The position numbers were made by a program, and so were the translations under genes. A DNA stretch of 57,253 nucleotides from Acidovorax sp. CCYZU-2555. GTDB taxonomy: Bacteria > Pseudomonadota > Gammaproteobacteria > Burkholderiales > Burkholderiaceae_C. Positions 48,320 to 56,823 of this stretch are shown here, piece after piece; within the stretch, counting starts at the first letter, position 1; each line of letters opens with the position of its first letter. Location: contig NZ_JAHCDD010000033.1 in the NCBI RefSeq assembly GCF_018413525.1, positions 1 to 57,253 of the forward strand. Reading direction: 5' to 3'. Below the pieces are notes generated by a model that saw nothing but the letters and a program-made list of their open reading frames with translations, was not told where the DNA came from and did not search any database.

Positions 48320-50217
48320 CGCGGCGCATCGGACAACCTGATACACAGGCAGACTTGGACCTGCGCGCCTGCTTGGATGAGCGTCCCCAGCGAAGTTTCG
48401 TAATGGTCGCGGGAGCCGGCTCCGGCAAGACGACTTCGCTTGTCAAGGCGCTCGCGCACCTTGGGCAGTCGCGGAGAACAGAACTCAAGGTCCGTGGCCA
48501 GCGGATCGCCTGCATCACCTACACCGAGGTGGCGGTCAAGGAAATCTGGGGAGACGTGGGAAACGATCTGCTCTTCCACGTTTCAACGATTCACAGCTTC
48601 TTGTGGACGGTGGTGCGGCCATTCCAGGTAAATCTGAAAGCTTGGGTTATCGAGCGCATTCACGAAAAGATCGCCAAAGCCCAGGAGCATCACGACAAGG
48701 GAAGGACGCGGCCAGCGACGCGCGAACGTCTTGTCGCAGAAATCGCCCGATACAGGCGTCAACTTGAGACTGTAGAGCATCGAGCCCACTTCACGTACGG
48801 TGCGGGCAGTGACTTCGCACGGGGCGTCCTTGGACACACTGAGGTCATTGCAGCGGCCGTCAAGCTGATCGAGCAGAGTCAGCTGCTCCGCGACATCATC
48901 GCGAGCCGGTATCCGGTCCTGTTCGTCGACGAGAGCCAGGACACTGGGCCGGATATTGTGGCTGCCTTTCGCCGCATAGCCGAGACCACGCCGGTCGAGT
49001 TCTGCTTGGGATTCTTCGGTGACCCAATGCAGAAGATCTACACGGACGGCGCTGGTGCGATTGATGCCCCCGCCGAATGGCGACCGATAACCAAACCGGA
49101 GAATTTCAGGTGTCCGCAGCGCGTGCTGCGCGTCGTGAATGCTATTCGTCAACCAGGCGATGGCTTGGTGCAGACGCGTGGCCGGATGGCCTTGATCGAC
49201 GGTATTCTGGCCCCGGTCGAGGGCTCTGCTAGGATCTTTCTGCTCTCGGCCGACGAGCACCGTTCGGCGAAGCTAGCAAAGGTCCGGGAATGGCTTCGAC
49301 AGGTTAACCAAGATGAGCATTGGGTAAGCGAGGACCGAACGGCAGACGTCCGGGCATTGGTGGTCGTGCACCGTATGGCAGCGACTCGACTCGGCTTCCC
49401 CAACCTGTATGCCGCTTTGAACGATAACTCTCCGTCCAGCATCAAGGAAGGCCTTAAGGACGGTAGTTCATGGCCGTTGCGGCCATTCTTGACCTACCTG
49501 TTGCCGTTGGCAACAGCAATGCACCAGAACCGCCAGTTCGACGTGATGACACTATTGCGTGGCGAATGTCCGCTGCTGAGTTCGGCTGGATTAGCAGGCG
49601 CCAATCCCCACGAAGTTTTAGAGGGACTGCAGGCGTCCACCACGGAACTGGCGCGACTCATGCAGTCGAAAGATGTGACGCTTCGAGATGTGCTCCTGTT
49701 TGCGTCGAAAGCCGAGATGCTGCAGCTCGACGAGACATGGGCCAAGTATCTCGGCGCAGATTCAGGTGAGCTTGTTGGCGACGACGACCCAGAAGTGTCA
49801 CCCGTAATGGCATTTCTGAACTGCCTTGTCAGCGAGTTGGCCGGCTACCGCCACTACCTTGAAGACCTATCGCCGTTTGCCACCCAACAGGGTGTAAAGG
49901 GAGCTGAGTTCGAGCGAGTGCTCGTCCTTATTGACGATGAGGAGGGGCAAAAGCAGCGGCAGTTCTCATATGAAAAGTATTTCGGCATGGCTGCGCTGTC
50001 GGATACGGATAGAGAGAACATCGCGGGTGGCTTGGACAGCGTGGTTGATCGCACGAGGCGCCTCTTCTACGTGTGCTGCTCACGCGCTACGCGCGACCTC
50101 GCCGTAGTCATGTTTGTTGCCGATATTGCCGCAGCTCGCGCAAGGATTGAGGAAGCTGGCGTCTTTCTGCCTGATGACATCGTCGACGAAGCCACTCTTT
50201 ACGCCACCCTCGTTTGA
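48316..50217 (+). CDS. gajB: UvrD/PcrA/Rep-like superfamily 1 helicase (GajB-like)
   Basis: 633-residue SF1 helicase. Motif I is VAGAGSGKTTSLV (Lys38), motif Ia-like IACITYTEVAVKEI, motif II LFVDESQDTG (Asp205-Glu206), motif III-like FCLGFFGDPMQKIY, motif V near QQGVKGAEFERVLVL and motif VI RRLFYVCCSRATRDLAVV. The ATG overlaps the stop of the OLD nuclease gene (ATGA), so the two are translated together. In Gabija the GajB protein associates with the GajA tetramer. It is longer than the reference GajB (about 500), which fits the longer nuclease. Confidence 0.85.
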   Translation: MTRRIGQPDTQADLDLRACLDERPQRSFVMVAGAGSGKTTSLVKALAHLGQSRRTELKVRGQRIACITYTEVAVKEIWGDVGNDLLFHVSTIHSFLWTVVRPFQVNLKAWVIERIHEKIAKAQEHHDKGRTRPATRERLVAEIARYRRQLETVEHRAHFTYGAGSDFARGVLGHTEVIAAAVKLIEQSQLLRDIIASRYPVLFVDESQDTGPDIVAAFRRIAETTPVEFCLGFFGDPMQKIYTDGAGAIDAPAEWRPITKPENFRCPQRVLRVVNAIRQPGDGLVQTRGRMALIDGILAPVEGSARIFLLSADEHRSAKLAKVREWLRQVNQDEHWVSEDRTADVRALVVVHRMAATRLGFPNLYAALNDNSPSSIKEGLKDGSSWPLRPFLTYLLPLATAMHQNRQFDVMTLLRGECPLLSSAGLAGANPHEVLEGLQASTTELARLMQSKDVTLRDVLLFASKAEMLQLDETWAKYLGADSGELVGDDDPEVSPVMAFLNCLVSELAGYRHYLEDLSPFATQQGVKGAEFERVLVLIDDEEGQKQRQFSYEKYFGMAALSDTDRENIAGGLDSVVDRTRRLFYVCCSRATRDLAVVMFVADIAAARARIEEAGVFLPDDIVDEATLYATLV

Positions 50218-50396
50218 AATTGGTCTAGAGACGCAGTTGAGTGCTGGTCATGTGATTGCCAAGTTGAAGCAGCATAGTCTTATGCAAGCGTGGTGGGCGA
50301 CGTCCCCCCACTTTCAGTAGCACTTAGCTTTGGACTGCATGTTCGACCGATTGAGGTGGTTCAGCGGTCGAAATCACCGGCCGCTTCGCCCCTGAT

Positions 50397-51644
50397 TCAG
50401 ATATGGGACGCTAGCCCACCCACATCCCCAGCCGGAGGCGGTGGAATGCGCACCCGCACCGCAATCAGCAATGCCGCGACCAGCATCAGAACACTGCCGG
50501 CGATGAACACGCCAGTGATGCCGCTGGCCCCGAACATCGCGCCACCCGCAGCCGCCCCGACTGCAATGGAGGATTGCACGGAGGCCACCACCATGCCGCC
50601 TGCGCTCTCGGCCTGATCGGGCACGGAGCGTGCGACCCAGCTTGACCAGGCCACCGGCACACCACCGAAGGCCAGGCCCCAGAACGCGACCAGCAGCGCC
50701 TGCCCTGCCAGAGAGGCTGGCAGCAGCACCAAAGACAATGCTGCAATGCCGACCAACGCGGGCATCAGCGCCAAGGTCATGCGCAGGCTGCGCTGCATCA
50801 GCCAACCCGCGAGCAGCGTGCCGACGAAGTTCGCCACGCCGAAACCCAGCAGCATCAGCGCGAGTCCGTCGGTATCCACGCCCGTGCTGCTTTCCAGGAA
50901 GGGGCGGATATAGGTGAACAGGGCGAAATGGCCGGTATGGGCCAGAATGCAGGCCAGCATGCCCATGGCGATGCCCGGGCGCAGCAGTACGTCGAGCATC
51001 GTCCTGAGCCGGACCACGCTGCGTGGCGCCATGCGCGGCAGCGTGAACCACTGGAAGATCAGCGTGATCAGCCCCACGGCGGCGGCCGCCACGAAGGCGC
51101 TGCGCCAGCCGTACAAACCACCCAGATAGCTGCCCAGCGGTACCGCCACCACCGTGCCCACCGCAATGCCGCTGAAGATGATCGACAAGGCGCGCGGCAG
51201 CAGCGCGGCCGGCACTAAACGCATGGCCACGGCGGTGGCCATGCTCCAGAAGCCGCCCAACGCGATGCCCAGCAATACGCGCATCACCAGCAGCACCGCC
51301 ATGCTGGACGACAGCGCGACGAGCAGGTTGGAAGCGATCATCAGCGCGGAAAAGCCCAGCAGTACCACGCGCCGGTCCAGCCCGCGCGTCAGGCCGGGAA
51401 CCAGCAAGCCGGCGAACAACGCCACCACGGCCGTGACGGTCACTGCCTGGCCCGCCAAGGCCTCCGACACGCCCAAGTCACCGGCCATGGGCGTCAGCAG
51501 ACTGGCCGGCAGGTACTCCGCCGTCAACAAGCCGAAGACGCCCATCGCCAATGAGAACACCGCCATCCAGGCGGCCGAGGTCGGCGCCGCCAGGTCCGCC
51601 CTGCCCAGGTCGGCAGTGGCGTCACAAATGCAATCATTCATCAC
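50397..51644 (-). CDS. nepI: MFS efflux transporter, NepI (purine ribonucleoside efflux)-like
   Basis: 415-residue major facilitator protein with twelve predicted helices. It closely follows NepI of enterobacteria: EYLPASLLTPMAGDLGVSE, GQAVTVTAVVALFA, DRRVVLLGFSALMI, GIALGGFWSMATAVAMRLVP and VPVAWSSWVARSVPDQAESAG. It would export purine ribonucleosides or related drugs across the inner membrane by H+ antiport. It is divergent from an AraC regulator with a 98-bp gap. Two adjacent ATG codons could start it. The substrate may differ in this host. Confidence 0.88.
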   Translation of the reverse strand: MMNDCICDATADLGRADLAAPTSAAWMAVFSLAMGVFGLLTAEYLPASLLTPMAGDLGVSEALAGQAVTVTAVVALFAGLLVPGLTRGLDRRVVLLGFSALMIASNLLVALSSSMAVLLVMRVLLGIALGGFWSMATAVAMRLVPAALLPRALSIIFSGIAVGTVVAVPLGSYLGGLYGWRSAFVAAAAVGLITLIFQWFTLPRMAPRSVVRLRTMLDVLLRPGIAMGMLACILAHTGHFALFTYIRPFLESSTGVDTDGLALMLLGFGVANFVGTLLAGWLMQRSLRMTLALMPALVGIAALSLVLLPASLAGQALLVAFWGLAFGGVPVAWSSWVARSVPDQAESAGGMVVASVQSSIAVGAAAGGAMFGASGITGVFIAGSVLMLVAALLIAVRVRIPPPPAGDVGGLASHI

Positions 51645-51723
51645 AAGATACCCTTAGAAAAACCATCGTGAGCCAAAGTCTAGGGCTTGTGTTCAGGATG
51701 ATCTATGATGAAAAGTCTTGAAT

Positions 51724-51735
51724 TTTTGATCAAAA
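51724..51735. promoter_or_regulatory. TTTTGATCAAAA palindrome in the divergent gap
   Basis: Perfect 12-bp palindrome 7 bases before the start codon of the AraC gene and between it and the transporter gene. It lies where a regulator could block translation or transcription of its own gene. Short palindromes of this kind also arise by chance. Confidence 0.35.
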
Positions 51736-51742
51736 CACCTGG

Positions 51743-52723
51743 ATGAATCTGCCGGAAAAATTTGCGCTCTCGTCCGATCTCATCAGCGAACTGCTGACGG
51801 GCATGCGTCTGCGCGGCGTCGAGTACCGACGCATCCAGGTCGGGCCCTCCTTCGGCTTTCACTTCGAGGCCAGGCCCGGTCGTGGCTACTTCCACTATCT
51901 GGCGGTGGGTTCCGCCGTGCTGCGCAGCGCCGACGGCACGCTGCATGAACTATCGGCGGGCAGCGCCGTGTTCATTCCCCAAGGAGCCGCGCATCAATTG
52001 CTCTCCAGCCCGGATGCGCCCACCCAGGACATCGACAGCTTCGAGGCAGCCCCGCTGGGCGACACGGTCAGCGCCGTGGATGCCTGTCCGAGCACCAGCG
52101 TGGTACCCAGCGCCATCCTGTTCTACGGATGCATGGAGTTCGATCTGGGCGGCATGCAGGGCCTGGGCCGGCTGATGCCGGGCCTGATGCTGGTCGATGC
52201 CGCCAGCCAGCGCTATCCCGGGCTGCTGCCCATACTGGCGGCGATGAAAGGCGAAATCTGCTCCGGGCGGGTCGGATTCGCCGGCATCCTGGCGCGCCTT
52301 GCCGAGGTGGTGGCGGCCATGATCGTGCGCGGCTGGGTTGAATGCGGCTGCGACAATGCCTCCGGCCTGGTGGCCGCGTTGCGCGATCCGCGGCTGGCGC
52401 GCGCCATTTTGGCCCTGCATCGGCAGCCCGGCCGCGATTGGACGGTGGCGGAACTGGCGGCCGAGTGCCATGTCTCGCGATCGGTCTTCGCGCAACGTTT
52501 CGAGCTAACCATCGGCTCGCCCCCCTTGCGCTACGCGACGGAGTTGCGCATGCGCCTGGCGCGCCAGTGGCTGGCCCAGGAAAGCATGTCCATCGACACC
52601 GCAGCAGAACGGCTGGGCTACTCGTCTCAGGCGGCCTTCAGCCGTGCTTTCAAACGCATCAACGGCCAGCCCCCAGGAGCGATCCGACAAGAGCGCCGGC
52701 GTGCGACGCGTGAGGCCCTTTGA
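51743..52723 (+). CDS. AraC-family regulator with cupin-type sensor domain
   Basis: 326-residue regulator. The N-terminal cupin (about residues 30-200) has GYFHYLAVGSAVLRS and LHELSAGSAVFIPQGAAHQL. The C-terminal helix-turn-helix pair is DWTVAELAAECHVSRSVFAQ and MSIDTAAERLGYSSQAAFSR, ending NGQPPGAIRQ. Regulators of this cupin type often control a divergent efflux pump or reductase, which fits the NepI-like neighbour. Confidence 0.9.
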   Translation: MNLPEKFALSSDLISELLTGMRLRGVEYRRIQVGPSFGFHFEARPGRGYFHYLAVGSAVLRSADGTLHELSAGSAVFIPQGAAHQLLSSPDAPTQDIDSFEAAPLGDTVSAVDACPSTSVVPSAILFYGCMEFDLGGMQGLGRLMPGLMLVDAASQRYPGLLPILAAMKGEICSGRVGFAGILARLAEVVAAMIVRGWVECGCDNASGLVAALRDPRLARAILALHRQPGRDWTVAELAAECHVSRSVFAQRFELTIGSPPLRYATELRMRLARQWLAQESMSIDTAAERLGYSSQAAFSRAFKRINGQPPGAIRQERRRATREAL

Positions 52724-52768
52724 GTGATCAGTCGATGACTGTTTCGTGCCGCCTTGGACTCCGATCCG

Positions 52769-53482
52769 TCAGGCCCCGAACCCTCCATCGATGGTGTGCA
52801 TTGCACCAGTGACAAAACCCGCCTCTGGGCCTGCAAGCCAGGCGACCATTCCTGCGACTTCCTCGGCACGTCCATGTCGCTTGATCGCCATGAAGCTGTG
52901 CATCAGGTCCTTCATGGGGCCGTCTTCCGGGTTCATCTCGGTATCGATGGGGCCCGGCTGCACGATGTTGATGGTGATTCCACGTGGCCCGAAGTCGCGC
53001 GCCAGGCCCCGTGCCATGCCCTGCAACGCCGACTTGCTGAGCGCGTACGCGGCCAGTCCGGGAACCGGCATGCGGTCCCCGTTCACGGAGCCGATCACGA
53101 TGATTCGCCCGCCCTGCGGCATCTTGCGCGCGGCTTCCACCGATGCGTGGTACGGCGACTGGACGTTGATGCGGAACAAGCGGTCTATGGCATCCGGGTC
53201 TTGATCCAATGCGTCGCCGAAGATCGCGACGCCGGCATTGACGATGAGCACATCCAGCGGTCCGCTGTCGCGCACCCGGGCGATCACCGCGTCGCGGTCG
53301 GAGCTGTCGGTCTGAAACGCCGTGCTGCCGGTTTCGCTGGCGAGATCACGTGCGGCGTCAGCCGACCCGGAATAGGTGAAGCTCACCTTGGCGCCATCGG
53401 CTGCGAAGCGACGCACAATGGCGGCGCCGATTCCCCGGCTCCCGCCCAGCACCAGAACCGACTTTTCCTTGAACGAAGACAT
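52769..53482 (-). CDS. bdcA: SDR-family oxidoreductase BdcA (cyclic-di-GMP-binding biofilm dispersal protein)
   Basis: 237-residue short-chain dehydrogenase. The nucleotide motif is VLGGSRGIGAAIVRRF, the catalytic part is IGSVNGDRMPVPGLAAYALS followed by K, and the C-terminal GPEAGFVTGAMHTIDGGFGA is nearly that of E. coli BdcA. E. coli BdcA was reported to bind cyclic di-GMP and promote biofilm dispersal; an enzymatic role is also possible. The start at MSSFKEK follows the GGAGTGACC region. It is divergent from bdcR, as in E. coli. Confidence 0.9.
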   Translation of the reverse strand: MSSFKEKSVLVLGGSRGIGAAIVRRFAADGAKVSFTYSGSADAARDLASETGSTAFQTDSSDRDAVIARVRDSGPLDVLIVNAGVAIFGDALDQDPDAIDRLFRINVQSPYHASVEAARKMPQGGRIIVIGSVNGDRMPVPGLAAYALSKSALQGMARGLARDFGPRGITINIVQPGPIDTEMNPEDGPMKDLMHSFMAIKRHGRAEEVAGMVAWLAGPEAGFVTGAMHTIDGGFGA

Positions 53483-53494
53483 GGTCACTCCTAT

Positions 53495-53522
53495 GAATAA
53501 TGTAGCTGCTATTACATAATTC
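53495..53522. promoter_or_regulatory. Candidate BdcR operator
   Basis: Inverted repeat GAATAATGTA (53,495-53,504) and TACATAATTC (53,513-53,522), 9 of 10 positions symmetric, with an 8-base spacer. It lies in the 71-bp gap between bdcA and bdcR. TetR-type repressors bind such dyads, so BdcR probably controls both genes here. Confidence 0.6.
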
Positions 53523-53553
53523 ATTCCATCGCTTTGTCAAGGATTTTGTAATC

Positions 53554-54141
53554 ATGACTACAGAAATACCCAAAACCCGTGGCAGGCCACGCCGCTTCGA
53601 CCCGGACCAAGCGCTGGCCGCCGCACAGCCGCTGTTCCATGCGCAAGGCTATGACGCAGTGAGCGTGGCCGACCTGACCAAGGCCCTGGGGATCAACCCT
53701 CCGAGCTTCTACGCCGCTTTCGGCAGCAAGGCCGAGCTCTACAGCCGCATCCTCGACCGGTATGCGGTGACAGGCGGCGTGCAGTTGCAGCACATCCTGC
53801 GGGCCGATCGGCCGGTGGGTGAATGTCTGTCGGAAGTGCTTGTCGTCGCCGCTCGCACCTATGCCAACCCCGAAGCTTCCGGCTGTATGGTGCTCGAAGG
53901 CACTCGCAGCAACGAAGCCCAGGCACGCGAGGCGGCCTGTGTGATTCACGTTGCCGCACAGGACGCCATCCGCCGCTTCATTGCCCAGCGCCACCCCGAA
54001 GACGCGGACCGGCTGACCGATTTCGTCTGCACCACCATGGCGGGCCTTTCCGCCAGCGCCCGCCATGGTCAATCGAAGGAGCGTCTTGAAGCCACCGCCC
54101 GCATCGCCGGGGCAGCGCTCATGCAAGCATGTGGGAGCTGA
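53554..54141 (+). CDS. bdcR: TetR-family repressor BdcR
   Basis: 195-residue TetR regulator. The N-terminal helix-turn-helix reads GRPRRFDPDQALAAAQPLFH, YDAVSVADLTKALGINPPS and FYAAFGSKAELYSRIL. The ligand domain has ASGCMVLEGTRSNEAQAREA and TTMAGLSASARHGQS, as in E. coli BdcR. It is divergent from bdcA, so it is its likely repressor. A hairpin (CCGGACA/TGTCCGG, 54,148-54,166) follows its stop. Confidence 0.9.
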   Translation: MTTEIPKTRGRPRRFDPDQALAAAQPLFHAQGYDAVSVADLTKALGINPPSFYAAFGSKAELYSRILDRYAVTGGVQLQHILRADRPVGECLSEVLVVAARTYANPEASGCMVLEGTRSNEAQAREAACVIHVAAQDAIRRFIAQRHPEDADRLTDFVCTTMAGLSASARHGQSKERLEATARIAGAALMQACGS

Positions 54142-54147
54142 TGGAGC

Positions 54148-54195
54148 CCGGACAGACCGTGTCCGGAGATTCAGGGTATCTCACGTTCCTGAGAT
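54148..54195. repeat. Hairpin with IS2-group end remnant after bdcR
   Basis: CCGGACA (54,148-54,154) and TGTCCGG (54,160-54,166) form a hairpin 6 bp after the bdcR stop. The stretch TGTCCGGAGATTCAGGG (54,160-54,176) matches 16 of 17 bases of the IS2-group end at 38,216-38,232. A second dyad ATCTCA/TGAGAT lies at 54,178-54,195. It may be an IS scar that now acts as a weak transcript end. Confidence 0.5.
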
Positions 54196-54243
54196 GTATT
54201 GCGACAGCGGATTGCCGCCGAGAGGCAATCTCTGACGTAAGGG

Positions 54244-54720
54244 CTATCGACGGCCTTTCGCGCCCAACGCGAGAGCCACGACAGTGATACCGCCAGCAAT
54301 GATGATCGCGTCTTCGATCAGGCCGCTGCGCGTCTGGCCGATGTGCTTCATGGCGCTTTTTCTTGCGTCCAGGGTCACATAGGCCAGCGGAACAGCGGTC
54401 GCAATGGCGGCCACCGCTCCGGCGCGCTCGCGGCCGTGGGGCGCCAGGGCCGCGCCTGCAATGCCGGCGCTGGCCACTCTGGCCAAAAGGCCCAGGAACA
54501 CGGTTCTGTCAGGAGCCGTCTTCATCTTGTCGCCAGCCAGTTCACCCGCTCCCATGAACAGGGCGCCGAACTTGAACAACGGGCGATCGAGCAGTGCGAG
54601 CTTGCCCGGCGTCGAATGGCCCAGAAGCCGGGCTGCCGACAAGGTAGCCATCGGTGTCATGGAGCGTGCGCTGGCCACCGCGCCGATGAGGGCAGAGTAA
54701 AGAAGACCGACGTTTTTCAT
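54244..54720 (-). CDS. DUF4126-type membrane protein
   Basis: 158-residue inner-membrane protein with three or four hydrophobic segments. It has the family start LYSALIGAVASARSMTPMAT, FLGLLARVASAGIAGAALAP and a C-terminal IEDAIIIAGGITVVALALGA. The AAGGGA ribosome site supports the ATG at 54,720. The function of this family is unknown. It is a single gene convergent with bdcR. Confidence 0.75.
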   Translation of the reverse strand: MKNVGLLYSALIGAVASARSMTPMATLSAARLLGHSTPGKLALLDRPLFKFGALFMGAGELAGDKMKTAPDRTVFLGLLARVASAGIAGAALAPHGRERAGAVAAIATAVPLAYVTLDARKSAMKHIGQTRSGLIEDAIIIAGGITVVALALGAKGRR

Positions 54721-54838
54721 GATTGTTCCCTTTGCGAACCAAAGCGCCATCCTTGAATACGTGGCTCGGCTTGTCCATGCGATAACGCGCGACCGGGCGT
54801 AGGACAAAATCAGCTGCGCCGTGTCATGAAGCCAGCGC

Positions 54839-55465
54839 TCAGCGCTTGCGCCACACGCTCGCCAGCCAAGGCTGCTGTTCTATCGGCAGACCTGTGGGGC
54901 GATAGAAATGCTCCAGCTCCTCGAAGCCCGCGGACGTCATCAAGGCACGCCAGCTGGGCCAGTCGTGGAACACGCCATAGCGCTCGCCATTCCAGCCCTC
55001 CTGCCCTGCCCCGCGCGGGTTGGAGCTGAACAGCACTCCGCCCGGGCGCAGGCAGGCATGCAGTTGGCGCAGCACCTGGGGCAGCACCTGGCTGGGCACA
55101 TGGAACAGCACGGCATTGGCAAACACTCCGTCGAAGCGCTGCGCGTGCAGATCGAGCTGCAGAAAGCTCTGCTCCAGCACCTCGCAGCCGCTGTGCGCGC
55201 GCGCCAGCGCCGCCGAACTGGGCGCGCCCTCCAGGCCCACGGCACGGTGGCCCATCTCCGTGAAAGTGCGCAGGTCGCGCCCCGGGCCGCAGCCGAAATC
55301 CAGCAGGTCAAAAGGTGCGGGCACGGCGATGTGCTTGAGCAGCGCGGCGATGTTCTGGCTCACATCGTGGTCGCGCGTGCCTTCCCAGAAGCTTTGGGCG
55401 TTTTGTTCATAGTGCGCCAGAGTGCGCGCGGCGATTTGTTGCAGGTCTTCGGAGCTCTGTGTCAT
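54839..55465 (-). CDS. Class I SAM-dependent methyltransferase
   Basis: 208-residue methyltransferase. Motif I is DLLDFGCGPGRDL, the acidic residue after strand two is in GLEGAPSSAALA, and motif IV lies in FDGVFANAVLFHVP. The substrate is unknown; small-molecule or biotin/tellurite-type methyltransferases are similar. I choose the ATG at 55,465; a TTG two codons upstream is also possible. It is a single gene on the minus strand. Confidence 0.88.
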   Translation of the reverse strand: MTQSSEDLQQIAARTLAHYEQNAQSFWEGTRDHDVSQNIAALLKHIAVPAPFDLLDFGCGPGRDLRTFTEMGHRAVGLEGAPSSAALARAHSGCEVLEQSFLQLDLHAQRFDGVFANAVLFHVPSQVLPQVLRQLHACLRPGGVLFSSNPRGAGQEGWNGERYGVFHDWPSWRALMTSAGFEELEHFYRPTGLPIEQQPWLASVWRKR

Positions 55466-55755
55466 GCCCAATCATTGCATACGGCAGGCACAGCGAAAAC
55501 GGGCTGACAACTCTCCGTGTCGCATCCTTGATGGGCAGGAGCCGTGGCTGCCATCCACACATCGACTTCTGGACGGCGCAACCACCTACATCCACACGGG
55601 CGCTTGTTTCTTGGTTGGGCGGTCAAGCCAAGTCCACACTGAACGTCCAGTCGAAAGGCAGCCGGCACTACCTGGCGGCACTCGACGATAGGGGCATCCG
55701 GCGAACACGCCGATGGCTTTTCCTCCGTTTCTCAATCAGCCACAAGAGACAAACC

Positions 55756-56088
55756 ATGCTCAAGAATTCGATCAAGACACTGTCACTGGGCGGCGCCGCA
55801 CTGGCATTGGTTGCCACGGCTGCATTTGCGCAGACGCCGAACAGCACCGTCAACACCACCCAGACGCCGGCGACCATCGGCGTCACGCCACAAACCGCGA
55901 ACGAAGCCAACCAGAAGGCCGTTCAACGCTCCGACACCGCCACGCTGGTGCGCACCGACGACACGGCGGCCCAGCAGGCGCGCGACGCCGCCAATCGGGC
56001 GCAAACCAACGCCACTCCCAACACCATGAGCAGCACCGCACCGGCCACACCTGCGCCGCGCCGCGCGGCCCGCGCAGACCGCAACTGA
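55756..56088 (+). CDS. Small secreted Thr/Ala-rich hypothetical protein
   Basis: 110-residue protein with a signal peptide (SLGGAALALVATAAFA, cleavage before QTPN). The mature part is low-complexity: Thr, Asn, Ala and Pro rich, with AAQQARDAANRAQTNATPN, and ends in the basic PRRAARADRN. It probably is periplasmic and disordered. The family is unknown. It precedes the stress-protein gene by 58 bp on the same strand. Confidence 0.6.
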   Translation: MLKNSIKTLSLGGAALALVATAAFAQTPNSTVNTTQTPATIGVTPQTANEANQKAVQRSDTATLVRTDDTAAQQARDAANRAQTNATPNTMSSTAPATPAPRRAARADRN

Positions 56089-56146
56089 GTTGCGTGCCTG
56101 AGCGTTTGCACATATCTCTCCCATCACTGACCGTATAGGAAATCCC

Positions 56147-56716
56147 ATGAACACCACCACCAACCTGCACACCGGCACCACCACCCACACCGCATCCGGC
56201 CCCCTGGTCACCGGTCTGTTTCGCGACCGCGACAGCGCGGAAGCGGCGTACAACGCGGCCTCGGCGCGCGGTTACTCCAAGGATGATGTGAACCTGGTGA
56301 TGTCGGACGAAACGCGCACCCGCCATTTCGCCAACACCGATGTCGGCACTGTCGAAACCGAACTGGGCAACAAGGCCGCCGAAGGCGCCGGCATTGGCGG
56401 CGCCATCGGCGGCACGCTGGGTGCGATCGTCGCAGCCATCGCGGCCGTCGGCACCACGCTGGCGCTTCCAGGCATTGGCCTGGTGGTTGCCGGCCCGCTG
56501 GCCGCCGCCATTGCGGGCGCCGGCGCCGGCGCCGCCAGCGGCGGTGTGATTGGCGCGCTGATCGGCTGGAACATTCCTGAAGAGCGTGTGAAGCACTACG
56601 AACAAGGCATCCAGGAAGGCGGCATTCTGTTGGGCATGCGCACCAAGAACGAAGAAGATGCCACCTATCTGGAAAATGAGTGGAAGCAAAATCGTGGCGA
56701 GCACGTCTACCGTTAA
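56147..56716 (+). CDS. YflT/GSP17M-like general stress protein with glycine-rich helices
   Basis: 189-residue protein. The N-terminal domain (about 18-60) reads GPLVTGLFRDRDSAEAAYNA and GYSKDDVNLVMSDE, the YflT/general stress protein 17M type. The middle is a Gly/Ala-rich hydrophobic stretch of about 75 residues (GIGGAIGGTLGAIVAAIAAV and GAGAGAASGGVIGALIGW), as in glycine-zipper membrane proteins. The C-terminus is HYEQGIQEGGILLGMRTKNE. The AGGAAA site supports this ATG. A strong terminator follows. Confidence 0.82.
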   Translation: MNTTTNLHTGTTTHTASGPLVTGLFRDRDSAEAAYNAASARGYSKDDVNLVMSDETRTRHFANTDVGTVETELGNKAAEGAGIGGAIGGTLGAIVAAIAAVGTTLALPGIGLVVAGPLAAAIAGAGAGAASGGVIGALIGWNIPEERVKHYEQGIQEGGILLGMRTKNEEDATYLENEWKQNRGEHVYR

Positions 56717-56755
56717 GTTTGTTAACGCCGGGCTGACTGCCTGAGTTATCCGGAG

Positions 56756-56789
56756 CGGCCATTTCTGCGGAAATGGCCGTTTGCGTTTT
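56756..56789 (+). terminator. Rho-independent terminator
   Basis: Perfect 10-bp stem CGGCCATTTC (56,756-56,765) and GAAATGGCCG (56,770-56,779) with loop TGCG, followed by TTTGCGTTTT. It ends the stress-protein transcript 39 bases after the stop codon. Confidence 0.85.
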
Positions 56790-56823
56790 GGCCCCCACCT
56801 GTTCTTCTCGAAGTCCTGCCGCC

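Noticed and set aside
50114..50320. Small plus-strand frame overlapping the end of the helicase gene
   Set aside because: Out of frame with the helicase and without a start signal or known motif.
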